From positions 2,604,001 to 2,668,000 of the forward strand of contig NZ_AP025688.1 in NCBI RefSeq assembly GCF_023168325.1: a stretch of 64,000 nt of DNA, given 5' to 3'. Below, one piece after another: positions 1 to 9,638 of the stretch. This stretch comes from Tsukamurella sp. PLM1. GTDB lineage: Bacteria; Actinomycetota; Actinomycetes; Mycobacteriales; Mycobacteriaceae. The position numbers were made by a program, and so were the translations under genes. Position 1 is the first letter of the stretch, and each line of letters begins with the position of its first letter. The notes under the pieces are model-generated. The model did no database searches, was not told where the DNA came from, and saw only the letters and a list, made by a program, of their open reading frames with translations.

Positions 1-292
1 TCGCGGTGACCCGCAACAACGTCACGCCAGAATCCCCCTGGGCAGCACGAATGATCGTGCGGAGGGGATCTGCCCTGAGCGGGAGTTCCGTCGAACCGCT
101 GCCGACGAGACTACCTCGCCGGACGAGCGCCGTCGCCGGGGATCAAAACGTATCGGTGAGGCGAAGAGTGCTCGGCGGCTTGTCGGCGAACCTCCGGGAC
201 TGAAGATCAGTGGCGCACGAGGACGCGCCCGAGCGATGATCCATCCGTACGAAAGCCTCAACAGAGCACCACGACCGGGAAGGACTTTCACG

Positions 293-739
293 ATGCGAGT
301 CATCGACTCGTTCCGCGGGGATCACCTCTTCCTCTCGAACTTCTATCCAACCCGCGTCCTGTTCCGAGGCCGCGAGTTCCCCACGGCCGAACACGCTTTC
401 ATGTCAGCGAAGACCACGGACGAACGCAGCATCGAACTCATCCGGACCGCTCCCACTCCTGCGGAGGCGAAACGGATCGGCCGCTCGGTCACGCTGGTCG
501 ACGACTGGGACCGCATCCGGTTCGACGTCATGGCCGACGTGCTCGCCGCCAAGTTCGACGACGCCGAGCTCGCGCGGCTTCTCGTCGACACCGGCGGCGC
601 GCTGCTGATCGAGGGCAACTCCTGGCACGACCAGGTCTGGGGATCGTGCACGTGCGACAGACACCGGCGGATCGACGGCGACAACGCGCTCGGCGTGCTG
701 CTGATGAACGAACGCATACAGCAGAAGTTCGTCCTGTAG
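293..739 (+). CDS. NADAR (YbiA-like) family N-glycosidase
   Basis: Protein of 148 aa. The family cleaves N-glycosidic bonds of riboflavin-pathway intermediates, and some members remove ADP-ribose from guanine. Seen: the early LSNFYP motif, then FPTAEHAFMSAK, and a C-terminal WGSCTCD...NALGVLLM stretch, in the family order and at the usual length of 140-180 aa. I chose ATG 293 because GGGAAGG lies just upstream; an earlier in-frame ATG at 236 has no ribosome site and adds 19 unlike residues. It lies 60 bp upstream of the Wadjet operon on the same strand, so it may share the island or its transcript. Whether it acts in riboflavin repair or as an ADP-ribosyl hydrolase in defence cannot be decided from sequence. 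Confidence 0.88.
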   Translation: MRVIDSFRGDHLFLSNFYPTRVLFRGREFPTAEHAFMSAKTTDERSIELIRTAPTPAEAKRIGRSVTLVDDWDRIRFDVMADVLAAKFDDAELARLLVDTGGALLIEGNSWHDQVWGSCTCDRHRRIDGDNALGVLLMNERIQQKFVL

Positions 740-799
740 GAATCCGCCCCGTCCGTCTCCAGGGCGACCGGGCCGAACTTGTCGGTCTCCCGTGCGACC

Positions 800-2440
800 A
801 TGGCAGGCGTGACGGCAGAAGAGGAGCTCGACAGCGCCGGCGAGCCCGCGGAGCAGGCGCTTCGCCCGTTCGCGCACGTCCACGCCGCGAACGCACACCT
901 CTACCGGCGGGTGATGGGCGCGTTCGCGACCGCCAAACGACGCTTCACCATTCATCTCCGGCCAGAGGACGTCCTCGATCACCTCACGGCGACCGGGGAC
1001 GATCCGCCGGACCAGGGGGTGGTGGTAGACGCCCTCACCAAGCTCGAGGAGTGGGGCAACCTCCGGGCGGATCCGGATACCAGCCGGGTGACGACCGTCG
1101 AGGACTTCCACCGGGCCCGCTACCTGTATCAGATGACCCGCGAGGGGGCGGCAGCCGAGGCGGCGCTCACCGCCTACGACGAGGCGTTGGGCCGCCGAGG
1201 CGCCCTCCAGCGGGTCGCACTCAGCGACATCGCGGCGCAGCTGCGGTCCCTTCTCGCGCTCGCGCGGGCCGCCGAGTCCGACGAGGCGGTCGCCTACCTC
1301 ACCTTCGAGTCGCTGGCCACGCGGTTTGATGAGCTCGCGGACAACGCTCAGTCGTTCATGGCCTCGCTGCAGCGCACGATCGACCTGCACGATGCCGAGA
1401 TCGAGGCCTTCCTGGCCTACAAGGACCGCCTGATCGACTACCTGGAGCAGTTCATCAAGGACCTGGTGTCCACCGGCGCGGAGATCGCGAACCTGATCCA
1501 GCAGCTCGACGAGGCCGGTGTCGGCCGCCTCCTCGACGACGTCGCCCACCGCGCCGGCCGCGACATCGCGCCGGACGAGACGGAGGACTTCGCCGAGCGC
1601 GAGTTCGCGCGCCAGCGGCTCCTCTGGGCCGAGCGCTGGGCCGGATTTCACGACTGGTTCCTCAACTCCCCCGGCCATCCCAGCCAGTCGTCGCTGCTGC
1701 GCACCCAGGCCCGGGCGGCGATTCCCCGGCTGCTGCGGGTGGTATCGGTGCTCAACGACCGACGCACCGGCCGGTCGGACAGGTCGGCCGATTTCCACGC
1801 GCTCGCGGTCTGGTTCGCCGAGGCGCCGGACGAGGAGGCGATACACCGCCTGTGGCGGGCGGCGTTCGGGTTGCAGTCCTCACGGCACCTCACCGTCGAT
1901 GCGGACACCCTCGAAGCGCGGGACGCCGCGCCCGTGGCAGCGTCCGTCTCGTGGACCGCGGCGCCGCCCATCGAGATCAGCCCCCGCCTGCGCCAGACCG
2001 GCCACTACGAGCGCCGCGGCAAGCCCAACCGCGTGATCGACCGCAGCGAACAGCGCCGATTCCTCGCGGAGCGCGCCGCCCGGGAGGCCGCACAGACCGC
2101 CACGGCCCGCGACGCACTGCTCGCGAAGGTCGGGCAGCGGGCCCACCTCTCGGACGTGGGCCGGCTGGACCCGCACGCCTTCCGCCTCTTCCTCGGCCTG
2201 CTCGGAGCGGCGCTCGCGGCGAAGACCCCGGGCCGGTCCGAGGTGGAGGCCACCACATCGGACGGTTCCCTGACGATCACGCTGACCGAGGTGGACGGTG
2301 CCGGTACCGCGGAGATCCGCACCGACGCGGGCGTATTCCGCGGCCCGGACCACCTGGTGCACGTGATCGAGACCCGCGGCCGCCGCCCAGCCGCCGGTGA
2401 GACTGAGACACGGGAGCCCGCGGTGGAGGCGGCACGATGA
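800..2440 (+). CDS. jetA: Wadjet type II subunit JetA (DUF2397)
   Basis: 546 aa, first gene of a four-gene Wadjet operon. JetA is the kleisin-like subunit of this SMC-type complex, which recognises and restricts circular plasmid DNA. Seen: the TIGR02677/DUF2397-type N-terminus (FAHVHAANAHLYRRVM, about residues 26-41) with a winged-helix-like segment, a long helical middle, and a basic region with RRGKPNRVIDR near residue 410. The start is uncertain: ATG 800 is chosen, but TTG 779 and GTG 809 are in frame and none has a strong ribosome site. The stop overlaps the jetB ATG by four bases (ATGA), indicating translational coupling. The frame is intact throughout. Confidence 0.9.
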   Translation: MAGVTAEEELDSAGEPAEQALRPFAHVHAANAHLYRRVMGAFATAKRRFTIHLRPEDVLDHLTATGDDPPDQGVVVDALTKLEEWGNLRADPDTSRVTTVEDFHRARYLYQMTREGAAAEAALTAYDEALGRRGALQRVALSDIAAQLRSLLALARAAESDEAVAYLTFESLATRFDELADNAQSFMASLQRTIDLHDAEIEAFLAYKDRLIDYLEQFIKDLVSTGAEIANLIQQLDEAGVGRLLDDVAHRAGRDIAPDETEDFAEREFARQRLLWAERWAGFHDWFLNSPGHPSQSSLLRTQARAAIPRLLRVVSVLNDRRTGRSDRSADFHALAVWFAEAPDEEAIHRLWRAAFGLQSSRHLTVDADTLEARDAAPVAASVSWTAAPPIEISPRLRQTGHYERRGKPNRVIDRSEQRRFLAERAAREAAQTATARDALLAKVGQRAHLSDVGRLDPHAFRLFLGLLGAALAAKTPGRSEVEATTSDGSLTITLTEVDGAGTAEIRTDAGVFRGPDHLVHVIETRGRRPAAGETETREPAVEAAR

Positions 2441-3679
2441 GCACGCTGACCGATGCACTCACCTCCACCCGGATCGCCGAGCAGCGCCGGGCGGCGCGGG
2501 CGCTGCTCCGTACTCCGTTGCTCCGGGCGGACGGGCCCGACGCGGACGTCTTCGTCCTGGTGGTCCGCAACCAGACCCACCTCCGCGAGTGGTTCGACCG
2601 TGAGACCGGGTGGTCCCTCCTGGTCAACACGGAGGTCGCACGACTGGTCAAGACCCCGGCGGGCACCGCCGATCCCACCCACCCGGCCATCGACAGGACA
2701 CGCAAGGCCACGTTCACCCGCCGCCGGTACGTGCTGCTGTGCCTGGCGCTCGCCGCGCTGGAGCGGGCGGACGCGCAGATCACCCTCGGCCGGCTCGCGG
2801 AGCAACTGGTCCTCGCCGCCGGCGACCCGGTGCACCGGCGCCGGTGTGCATTTCGCCCTGGAGCGGCGCGACGAACGCAGCGACCTCGTCGCGGTCGCGC
2901 GGATGCTGATCGGCCTCGGTGCCCTCACCCGCGTCGCCGGCGACGAACAGGCGTTCGTCGACAACACCGGCGACGTGCTGTACGACGTGCGGCGCAGGGT
3001 GACCTCGTCCCTCCTCGCTACGACCCGCGGACCGTCGGTGGTACAGGCGGAGGACTTCGAGGACCGGCTGGCGCAGGTCACCTACGAACTCCCGGCCAGC
3101 ACGGACGAGTTGCGCAATCGCCGCATCCGGCACCACCTCACCCGGATCCTCGTAGACGAGCCGGTCCTCTACTACGACCGGCTCGGCGACGCCGAGGCCG
3201 CCTACCTCACCGGTCAGCGCGCCGCGATCTGCCAGCGGATCACCTCGTTCACCGGGCTGGTGCCGGAGGTGCGAGCCGAGGGCATCGCGATGGTCGACCC
3301 GTACGACGACCTCACCGACGTGCGCATGCCCGAGGTCGGCACGGACGGGCACGCGGCGCTCCTCATCGCGGAACGACTCGCACGATCCATCGGCACCCTG
3401 GTGCCGCTGGCGAATCTGCAGGCATGGGTCGCGGACCTCGCGCCGCGGTTCGTCGAGCAACGACTGTGGAAGCGGACCGCGAGCGAGCCCGGTGCCGAGG
3501 TCGAGCTCACCGAGACCGCGCTCGGCAAACTCGAAGCGCTGCGCCTCGTCGAACGCTCGCACCGGACCGAGCCCCCGGCATGGGTCCGTCCGCTACCGGC
3601 GATCGCCCGGTACGCACTCGCCGAGCCCACCGTGTCCGGTGGCGACGCTAATGATCTTGGAAGGAAACAGGATCGATGA
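2437..3679 (+). CDS. jetB: Wadjet type II subunit JetB (DUF2398), frame broken once
   Basis: JetB is the KITE-like subunit that pairs with JetA and the JetC heads. Residues 1 to about 130 read from ATG 2437 (MSTLTDALTSTRIAEQRRAA start); the rest (from VHFALERRDERSDLVAVARM) reads in the next frame and stops at 3679, so the frame breaks near 2833 within CCGGTGCACCGGCG. Restored length is about 413 aa, as expected for TIGR02678. Unlike most breaks in this window, this one needs one base removed or two added, so a genuine mutation is not excluded. The start overlaps jetA and the stop overlaps jetC, both as ATGA. Confidence 0.85.
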
Positions 3680-6600
3680 TCTCATCCGGCTCGGACTCAG
3701 TGCTCCCGGTCCCCCAGGACGCGCGCTGGAAGCCGCTCCGCGCAGGGCTGCTGGACGTCTTCTACTACGACGCGCAGGAGTTCTGGTTCCGCGACGGCCG
3801 GTTGCTCCTGCGGGGCAACAACGGCGCCGGCAAATCCAAGGTGCTGGCGCTCACCCTGCCGTTCCTGCTGGACGGAGACCTCGCTCCCTACCGGGTCGAG
3901 CCCGACGCCGACCCCAAGAAGCGCATGGAGTGGAACCTCCTCCTCGGCGGGGAGCATCCGCATCCGGAGCGCATCGGGTACACCTGGCTCGAGTTCGGCC
4001 GAATCGATGAGGCCGGTGCGGCGCGCTATTGCACCATCGGTTGCGGGCTCAAGGCCGTCACCGGCAAGGGGATCGCCGCCCACTGGTTCTTCGTCTCGCC
4101 CGAGCGCGTCGGCGAGGGGCTGCACCTGGCGGACGACAACGGCACCCCGCTCACCCGGGACCGGCTCGGCGACGCGATCTCCGGGAGCGGGCGCAGGTAC
4201 GACCGCGCCAAGGAGTACCGGGCAGCCGTCGACGAGGCGCTCTTCGGCCTGGGCGAGCTGCGGTACGCCGCGCTGGTCGACCTGCTCATCCGGCTGCGGC
4301 AGCCGCAGCTGTCGAAGAAGCCGAGCGAGAAGGCGCTCTCCGCGGCCCTGACCGAATCGCTGCCTCCGCTCGGGCAGGCCGTTCTCGCCGACGTGGCAGA
4401 GGCGTTCCGTAGCCTCGAGGAAGACCGGGACGAACTCGCTGCCATGTCCGAGGCGCACGACGCCGCGGCCGCGTTCCTCGACCACTACCGGCGGTACGCC
4501 GGCGTCGCCTCCCGCCGGTACGCCGCGAAACCCCGCGCCGCGCACTCGAAGTACGAGCACGTCGGCCGGGAGCTCGCGGAGTCCGAGCGCCGGCTCGCAG
4601 AGGCCGCTGTCCAGCGCGACGCGGGCCGGACCGAGTTGGACGAGGTCGAGCGCGAGCGCGTCCGGCTGACGGCGCACGAGGCCGCGCTGCGCGGGAGCGA
4701 GGCGATGGAGGCGGCCACGCTCCTCGACGGTGCCCGGCAACGGGCGGACATGCTGGCGGACGCATCCCGCCAGGCCGACGCGGCGCGCGTGGCCGCCTCG
4801 GCCACGACCGCCGACCGGCGTGCCCGAGTGGACCGGGCGCGGGCCGGTCTGGCGGAGGCCGACTGGGGCCTGGCCCGCGCCCGCGAGGCCGCGACCGACG
4901 CAGCCGCGGGGGCAGCCCTGCACGCGCAGCACCACGACACCCTCGATGCGGTCCTCGTCACGTCGGACATCGGCGAACTGCGGCGCACCGCCGCCGAGCT
5001 GGTGACGATGCAGAGCCGGGCGATCAAGCACGTCAACGCCCTGAGCACGGAGGTGGACCGTCACGCCGCGGCAGTGGCCGCCGCGCGCACCCGGGTAGGC
5101 GAACTCGACGCCTCGATTTGCGAGATCGCCGAGGTTCGTGTGGCCGCCGAGGACCGCGTCCGTGAGACAGCGGCGGCGCTCGTGTCCGGCGCCCGCGAGC
5201 ATCATCGTTCCGCGGCAGAACTCGTGATCCACGACGTCGACGCGGTGCTCGACGAGCTGGCCCCATGGGCGGCAGCGCTGTCCGGCGAAAACCCGTACAC
5301 GGTTGCCGTCACCGCGTGTGCGGCGGACGTCCGCGATGCGATCACCCGCGCCGACGCGACAGCGGAAGCCGCCGAGACAGCCGAGCGGGACGCGCTGGCA
5401 GAGCTCGACGCCGAACGGGAACGACTGGAATCCGGGCAGGTCGAAGCGCCGGCACCGCGGCACACCGTCGACCCTGACCGGCGCGGAGCGCGGCTCTGGC
5501 AGCTCGTCGACTTCGCGCCGGACCTCTCCGACGAGGAGCGCGCCGGGCTGGAGGCTGCGCTCGAGGCCTCGGGAGCGCTGGACGCCACCGTCGGCGCTGA
5601 CGGGGTCCTTGCCGGCTCCGACGTCATCGCGACGGCGGGCCGAGCGGCTCCCGGCAGCACCCTCGCGACGGTGCTGCGCGCCGCCGCCGACCCCGAGGAC
5701 CCTGCCGCGAGCGCGGTGCCCGCCGCAACCGTCGAGGCGGTCCTGCGCGCGATCGCGCTGGGCCCGGAGTCGAAGCATCACACCTGGATGGCGACCGACG
5801 GGACGTTCCGGGTTGGCACCCTCACCGGCGCCGGCGCAAGCCCGACGCCCAGTACGTCGGCGCGGGCGCGCGCGAACAGGCACGCCGCCGCCGGCTCGCC
5901 GAACTCGCGGACGAGATCGCCGCCGCCGGCCTGCGCATCGACGAGATCGCGGCCCGGCGGCAGGCGCTCCGCGAGCGCCGCCACGTCGTGGACGCCGAAC
6001 TCGCCGCGCTCCCGCCGGAACACGACGTCAGGTCCGCCCACCAGAGCGTCGCGGCCGCCCAGCACCGCGAGCTGCAGCTGCGGGACGAGCACGCGACCGC
6101 CACCGCCGCTGTGGACCGCACCGCCGCCACCCACCGCGACGCGGCCGCGGCGCTCGACCGGGACGCCGCCGATGCCGCACTCCCCACCGAACGCGACGCC
6201 CTCGACGAGATCCGGGACTCCCTCGGCGACTACCGCGAAGCCGTCGCGGTCCTGTGGTCGCGACTCGATGCGGCCCGCGCCGCCGCCGCGCGGCTCGAGG
6301 ACGAGCGCCGCCAACTCGAGGACGCCGCCGAACTGGAGGCCGAACGGGCGGCGGACGCGGACCAGCGCCGGAGCGATTCCTTCGGCGCGCGCACGGAGTT
6401 CGAGACCCTGGAGGCGAGCATCGGGGCCGACGTCGCTGAGCTCATGGCGCAGCTGAAGCAGGTGGACGAGGACAAGCTCGCCAACGCCGCCGCGCGCCGG
6501 GCAGCGGAGGCCAAGCACGAGGCGGCCGTGCAGGCGTACGGCAAGGCCGAAGGTGAGCAGGGGCGGCTGCGCGTCGAGCGCGAGGAGACGGGCCGGGCAC

Positions 6601-7789
6601 GGGACGCGGAGGTCGAAGCGTTCCGCCGGTTCGCGGAGACCGGACTGCTCGGCGTGGCGGCCGACGGCCTGGAGATCCCCGATACGACGGTGCCGTGGGC
6701 GGCCACCGCCGCCATCGGGTTGGCGCGGACCGTCGAGGCGGAGCTGCTGGACGTTGACGATGACGATAAGACCTGGGACCGGCTGCAGCGCAGGGTGACA
6801 GACGAGCACAAGGCACTCGCCGACGTGCTCTCCCGCCAGGGCAACAGCACGGGACTGCTCCCCCGCGACGGCGTCATCGTCGTGGACGTGATCTTCCGTG
6901 GGCGTCCGGCCACCGTCGGAGAGGTCGCGCGGACCCTCGAATCCGAGGTCACCGAACGCAGCCGGCTGCTGACCGAGCGCGAACGGGAGATCCTGGAGAA
7001 CCACCTGGTCAGCGAAGCTGCAAGCAGCTTGCAGGACCTGATCACCGCCGCCGAACAGCAGGTGGCGCGAATGAACTCGGAGCTGGCCTCCCGCCCCACC
7101 AGCACCGGGATGCGGCTACGGATCAACTGGGTGCTGAGCGCCGACGCGCCCGCGGGCGCCCAGCAGGCCCTGCGCCAGCTGCGCCGCACCGCCGACGTGT
7201 GGAACGAGGCCGACCGCGCCGCCGTGGGAGAGTTCCTGCAGCACCAGATCGAACGGGTTCGCGCGGCCGACATCGGCGGGACGTGGCTCGAACACCTCAC
7301 CGAGGCGCTGGACTACCGGCGCTGGAACCGGTTCACGATCGAGCGTAAGCAGAACGGGCAGTGGCGGCCGGCCACCGGCCCGCATCCGGCGGCGAGGGTG
7401 CCCTCGTGGCGACCGTACCCCTGTTCGCCGCGGCGGCCGCGCACTACGGTTCCGCCGGCAATCCGCACGCCCCGCGGCTCGTCACTCTCGACGAGGCGTT
7501 CGCCGGCGTCGACGACGATGCGCGAGCCAAATACCTCGGCCTGCTTGCGGCGTTCGACCTCGACGTCGTGATGACCAGCGAACGCGAATGGGGCTGTTAC
7601 CCGGAGGTTCCGGGCCTCGCGATCGCGCAGCTGGCCCGCACCGAGGGCGTCCCCGCTGTCCTTGTCACGCACTGGGAGTGGGACGGCCTCGCCCGGGAGC
7701 AGGTGGACCGGCCCGACGCCGCCATCGGGCCACCGCCCGACGAGCCCGGGGCCGACGCTCGCGGCGGACCGGAGGGCCTGTGGGAATGA
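3676..7789 (+). CDS. jetC: Wadjet type II SMC-like ATPase JetC, two one-base deletions
   Basis: SMC/MukB-like motor that extrudes DNA loops in the Wadjet complex. Seen: Walker A GNNGAGKS at residues 47-54, about 1,000 residues of charged Ala/Glu/Arg-rich coiled coil interrupted by a central hinge-like region, an SGGEG signature encoded near 7388, and Walker B LVTLDEAF near 7490 followed by AGVDDDARAKYLGLL. Two single-base deletions break the frame: near 5837 (GCAAG, probably GCAAAG) and near 7380 (GGCCCG, probably one C short, directly before the signature motif). Restored length is about 1,371 aa, matching TIGR02680. GGAAGG precedes the start. Both ends overlap neighbours by ATGA. Confidence 0.92.
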
Positions 7790-9039
7790 GCGGCCCAGAT
7801 CTGGAGCGGCTGTCGCGGGTGCTCGGTAGCGAGGACACAGCCCGCCTGCGCTCCCGCCTGCGCGAGCGCATGGCACGCGGCCTGGACCTGAGCGGCTCGA
7901 TCAGCCTGTCCGACCCCAGCCCGGCGGAGCGGGGCGCGATCGACCGCCTGCTCGGCCGGCGCGCCGGAACGGGGCGCAGTGTGACGGTGCCGCTCGGCGC
8001 GCTGGACTCACTGCTGCGCACCTCGCAGGTGTGGCCGGAGGGACTGGCATCGGCCGTAGTCGCGCTGACCGGCCCAGTCACAGTGCGTTCAGAGGCGAGG
8101 TCGGCCGAGGACGAGGCGTGGGAGCGCGCCCTCGCGCCGTTGGTCCGCATCGCCGGAGAGCGGCCCGAGCTGCGGCCGTGGCTCGACGGGTTGGTCAGCG
8201 GTGGACTACTGCGCCGGCTCACCGGCACGGCCGGAGCGGCCGCGCGCACCGTCGAACAGGCGTGCCGGGCTATCGAATCCCTGCCGACGAAGTCCCCTGT
8301 TCCGGCCGGCGAGTTCGCAACGACGATCCTCGGAGGCGCGCATACGCTGGACGACGGTACGCCGGTGGCGACCCTTGTGTTCGGGGCTGCCCGCGCCATG
8401 TCCGGGATGCCGGCGGGAACCGGCGCACGCTGGCGCCGGCTGGTGTGGGAATCGGTGGGGCTCGTCCGCGATCAGCTGACCTCGACTGTCCTCACGGTCG
8501 GCTTGACCGCCGCGCGAACCACTGCGACCGGCCGCACCGTCACCGATCTGAGCGCGAACGGTCACCCCGCGGTCCTGACACTGCGTCAACTGCGCGCGGA
8601 TACCCCGGGGTGGTTCACGCGATCCGTCGTGTCGGTCTGCGAGAACCCGTCGGTGGTCGCGGCGGCCGCTGATTCACTCGGGGCGTCCACCGGCCCACTA
8701 GTGTGCACCTCGGGCCAGCCCGGCGCGGCGGTGATGCTGCTGCTCGACCAACTCCGCGCCACGGGAGCAGCGCTCCGCTACCACGGCGACTTCGACTGGT
8801 ACGGAGTATCGATCGCCAACCACGTTCGGCGGCATCATGATTGGACGCCGTGGCACTTCTCCGCCGCAGACTATCGCCGCGCGGCGCGCGTCCATGCGGG
8901 AGACGCGATCAGAGGAAGTGTCGTCGCCGCATCATGGGACAACGAGCTCGCTCCGGCCATGCGCGCGATCGGAATCCAGGTGGAGGAGGAGGCAGTTCTC
9001 GCCGAGCTGCTCGACGACCTTGCGCAGCCGCTCGCGTGA
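7786..9039 (+). CDS. jetD: Wadjet type II nuclease subunit JetD (DUF3323/DUF2399)
   Basis: 417 aa, frame intact. JetD is the toprim-fold endonuclease that cuts DNA captured by JetABC. Seen: an N-terminal DUF3323-like arm (about residues 1-220) and a C-terminal DUF2399/toprim region with CENPSVVAAAA, CTSGQPGAAVMLLLDQL and the acidic motif YHGDFDWYGVSIAN near residues 330-345, where the DxD residues would bind metal. It ends with a helical segment EEEAVLAELLDDLA. ATG 7786 overlaps the jetC stop by ATGA. This is the last gene of the operon; a promoter-like element follows 16 bp after its stop. Confidence 0.92.
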   Translation: MSGPDLERLSRVLGSEDTARLRSRLRERMARGLDLSGSISLSDPSPAERGAIDRLLGRRAGTGRSVTVPLGALDSLLRTSQVWPEGLASAVVALTGPVTVRSEARSAEDEAWERALAPLVRIAGERPELRPWLDGLVSGGLLRRLTGTAGAAARTVEQACRAIESLPTKSPVPAGEFATTILGGAHTLDDGTPVATLVFGAARAMSGMPAGTGARWRRLVWESVGLVRDQLTSTVLTVGLTAARTTATGRTVTDLSANGHPAVLTLRQLRADTPGWFTRSVVSVCENPSVVAAAADSLGASTGPLVCTSGQPGAAVMLLLDQLRATGAALRYHGDFDWYGVSIANHVRRHHDWTPWHFSAADYRRAARVHAGDAIRGSVVAASWDNELAPAMRAIGIQVEEEAVLAELLDDLAQPLA

Positions 9040-9055
9040 CGTCAATGCGAGAAAA

Positions 9056-9078
9056 TTGTCAGTGGCTAGCGCCATTCT
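9056..9078 (+). promoter_or_regulatory. PafBC-type (RecA-independent) DNA-damage promoter, copy 1
   Basis: TTGTCAGTG, 8 bp (GCTAGCGC), then CATTCT. The mycobacterial PafBC/RecA-NDp promoter consensus is TTGTCRGTG-N8-TANNNT; this differs only in C for T at the first base of the -10. It lies 68 bp upstream of the next ATG. The assignment comes from motif memory and has not been tested. Confidence 0.6.
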
Positions 9079-9145
9079 ATAGGGCTGACCGGGATTCCGG
9101 CGCAGCCGCGGGTCACACCGCGCCCTACAGCGTCAGGAGATTCCC

Positions 9146-9487
9146 ATGACGACCACTCTTTCGCCCGCACCGTCCGTGATCGAGGTGACGCCGCCGCTCT
9201 ACCCGTGCGGGTGCGGCGATCCGGACTGCGCGCTCACCGTCGACGAGGCCGCCGGTTGGTTCCCCGGCGACGACCCCGTCCCGCATGTCACCGTGCTGAA
9301 GTACGTCGCCGAGGAGCTCGGCCTGCTCGCGACGTGCCGGTTCTTCGACCTGCACGTCGAGCGCTCGATCGCCCGGTTCACGGAGGTCGCCGAGGCCTAC
9401 GCGCCGCGGATCGCGGCCGCGTCCATCGTGGAATCGGTGAACACGTGGCACGGCTGCCCCGAAGCGCTGTGCGGCGGCAACGCCTGA
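9146..9487 (+). CDS. small cysteine-containing protein of unknown function
   Basis: 113 aa, not recognised. ATG 9146 follows AGGAGA with good spacing. The sequence has an N-terminal CGCGDPDC cluster (about residues 24-31) and a C-terminal HGCPEALCGG (about 103-112). Together these could form a metal site, though neither is a named motif to me. The middle (VTVLKYVAEELGLLATCRFFDLHVERSIARFTEVAEAY) looks helical and soluble; there is no signal peptide or membrane segment. It is driven by the PafBC-type element just upstream, so it may belong to the DNA-damage regulon, and it follows Wadjet in the same orientation. Confidence 0.65.
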   Translation: MTTTLSPAPSVIEVTPPLYPCGCGDPDCALTVDEAAGWFPGDDPVPHVTVLKYVAEELGLLATCRFFDLHVERSIARFTEVAEAYAPRIAAASIVESVNTWHGCPEALCGGNA

Positions 9488-9499
9488 CGACGAAGAAAC

Positions 9500-9522
9500 T
9501 TGTCAGTGCCCGGTGTCATCAT
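9500..9522 (+). promoter_or_regulatory. PafBC-type DNA-damage promoter, copy 2
   Basis: TTGTCAGTG, 8 bp (CCCGGTGT), then CATCAT. It has the same nine-base block, spacing and CANNNT -10 as the copy at 9056. It is followed by the strong ribosome site GGGGAGGA and a 16-codon ORF. Confidence 0.6.
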
Positions 9523-9550
9523 CTCTCCATCAGGTCCTGGGGAGGATGAA

Positions 9551-9601
9551 ATGACCGCACGCACAACACTTCTGATCGAAGCTAACAGTCACCGATCCTG
9601 A
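9551..9601 (+). CDS. possible 16-aa leader peptide or truncated ORF
   Basis: ATG 9551 to TGA 9601 encodes MTARTTLLIEANSHRS. It has the strongest Shine-Dalgarno in the region (GGGGAGGA, 5 bp spacing) and sits directly behind the second PafBC-type promoter. No homologue is recognised. It may be a leader peptide for the downstream DUF4352 gene, a small protein in its own right, or the remnant of a longer gene cut by an indel. Confidence 0.35.
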   Translation: MTARTTLLIEANSHRS

Positions 9602-9638
9602 CGGCCGCCGTCGGCGCACCGTCATCACCTGATCCACT

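Noticed and set aside
6..292. Short ORFs at the left edge (e.g. 6-203 plus)
   Set aside because: No ribosome site, no family resemblance, Arg/Ser-rich composition of an off-frame reading. I see no gene in 1-292.
404..1846. 480-codon minus-strand ORF opposite jetA, and similar long antisense ORFs (e.g. 3697-5883 minus, 42771-46130 plus)
   Set aside because: GC-rich codon bias leaves stop-poor frames opposite real genes; these translations are Arg/Gly/His-rich with no motif, while the opposite strand has clear families.
9139..9487. Calling the 113-aa protein a ferredoxin or zinc ribbon
   Set aside because: The cysteine spacing (CxCxxxxC and CxxxxxC-like) does not match a standard motif, so no function is assigned.
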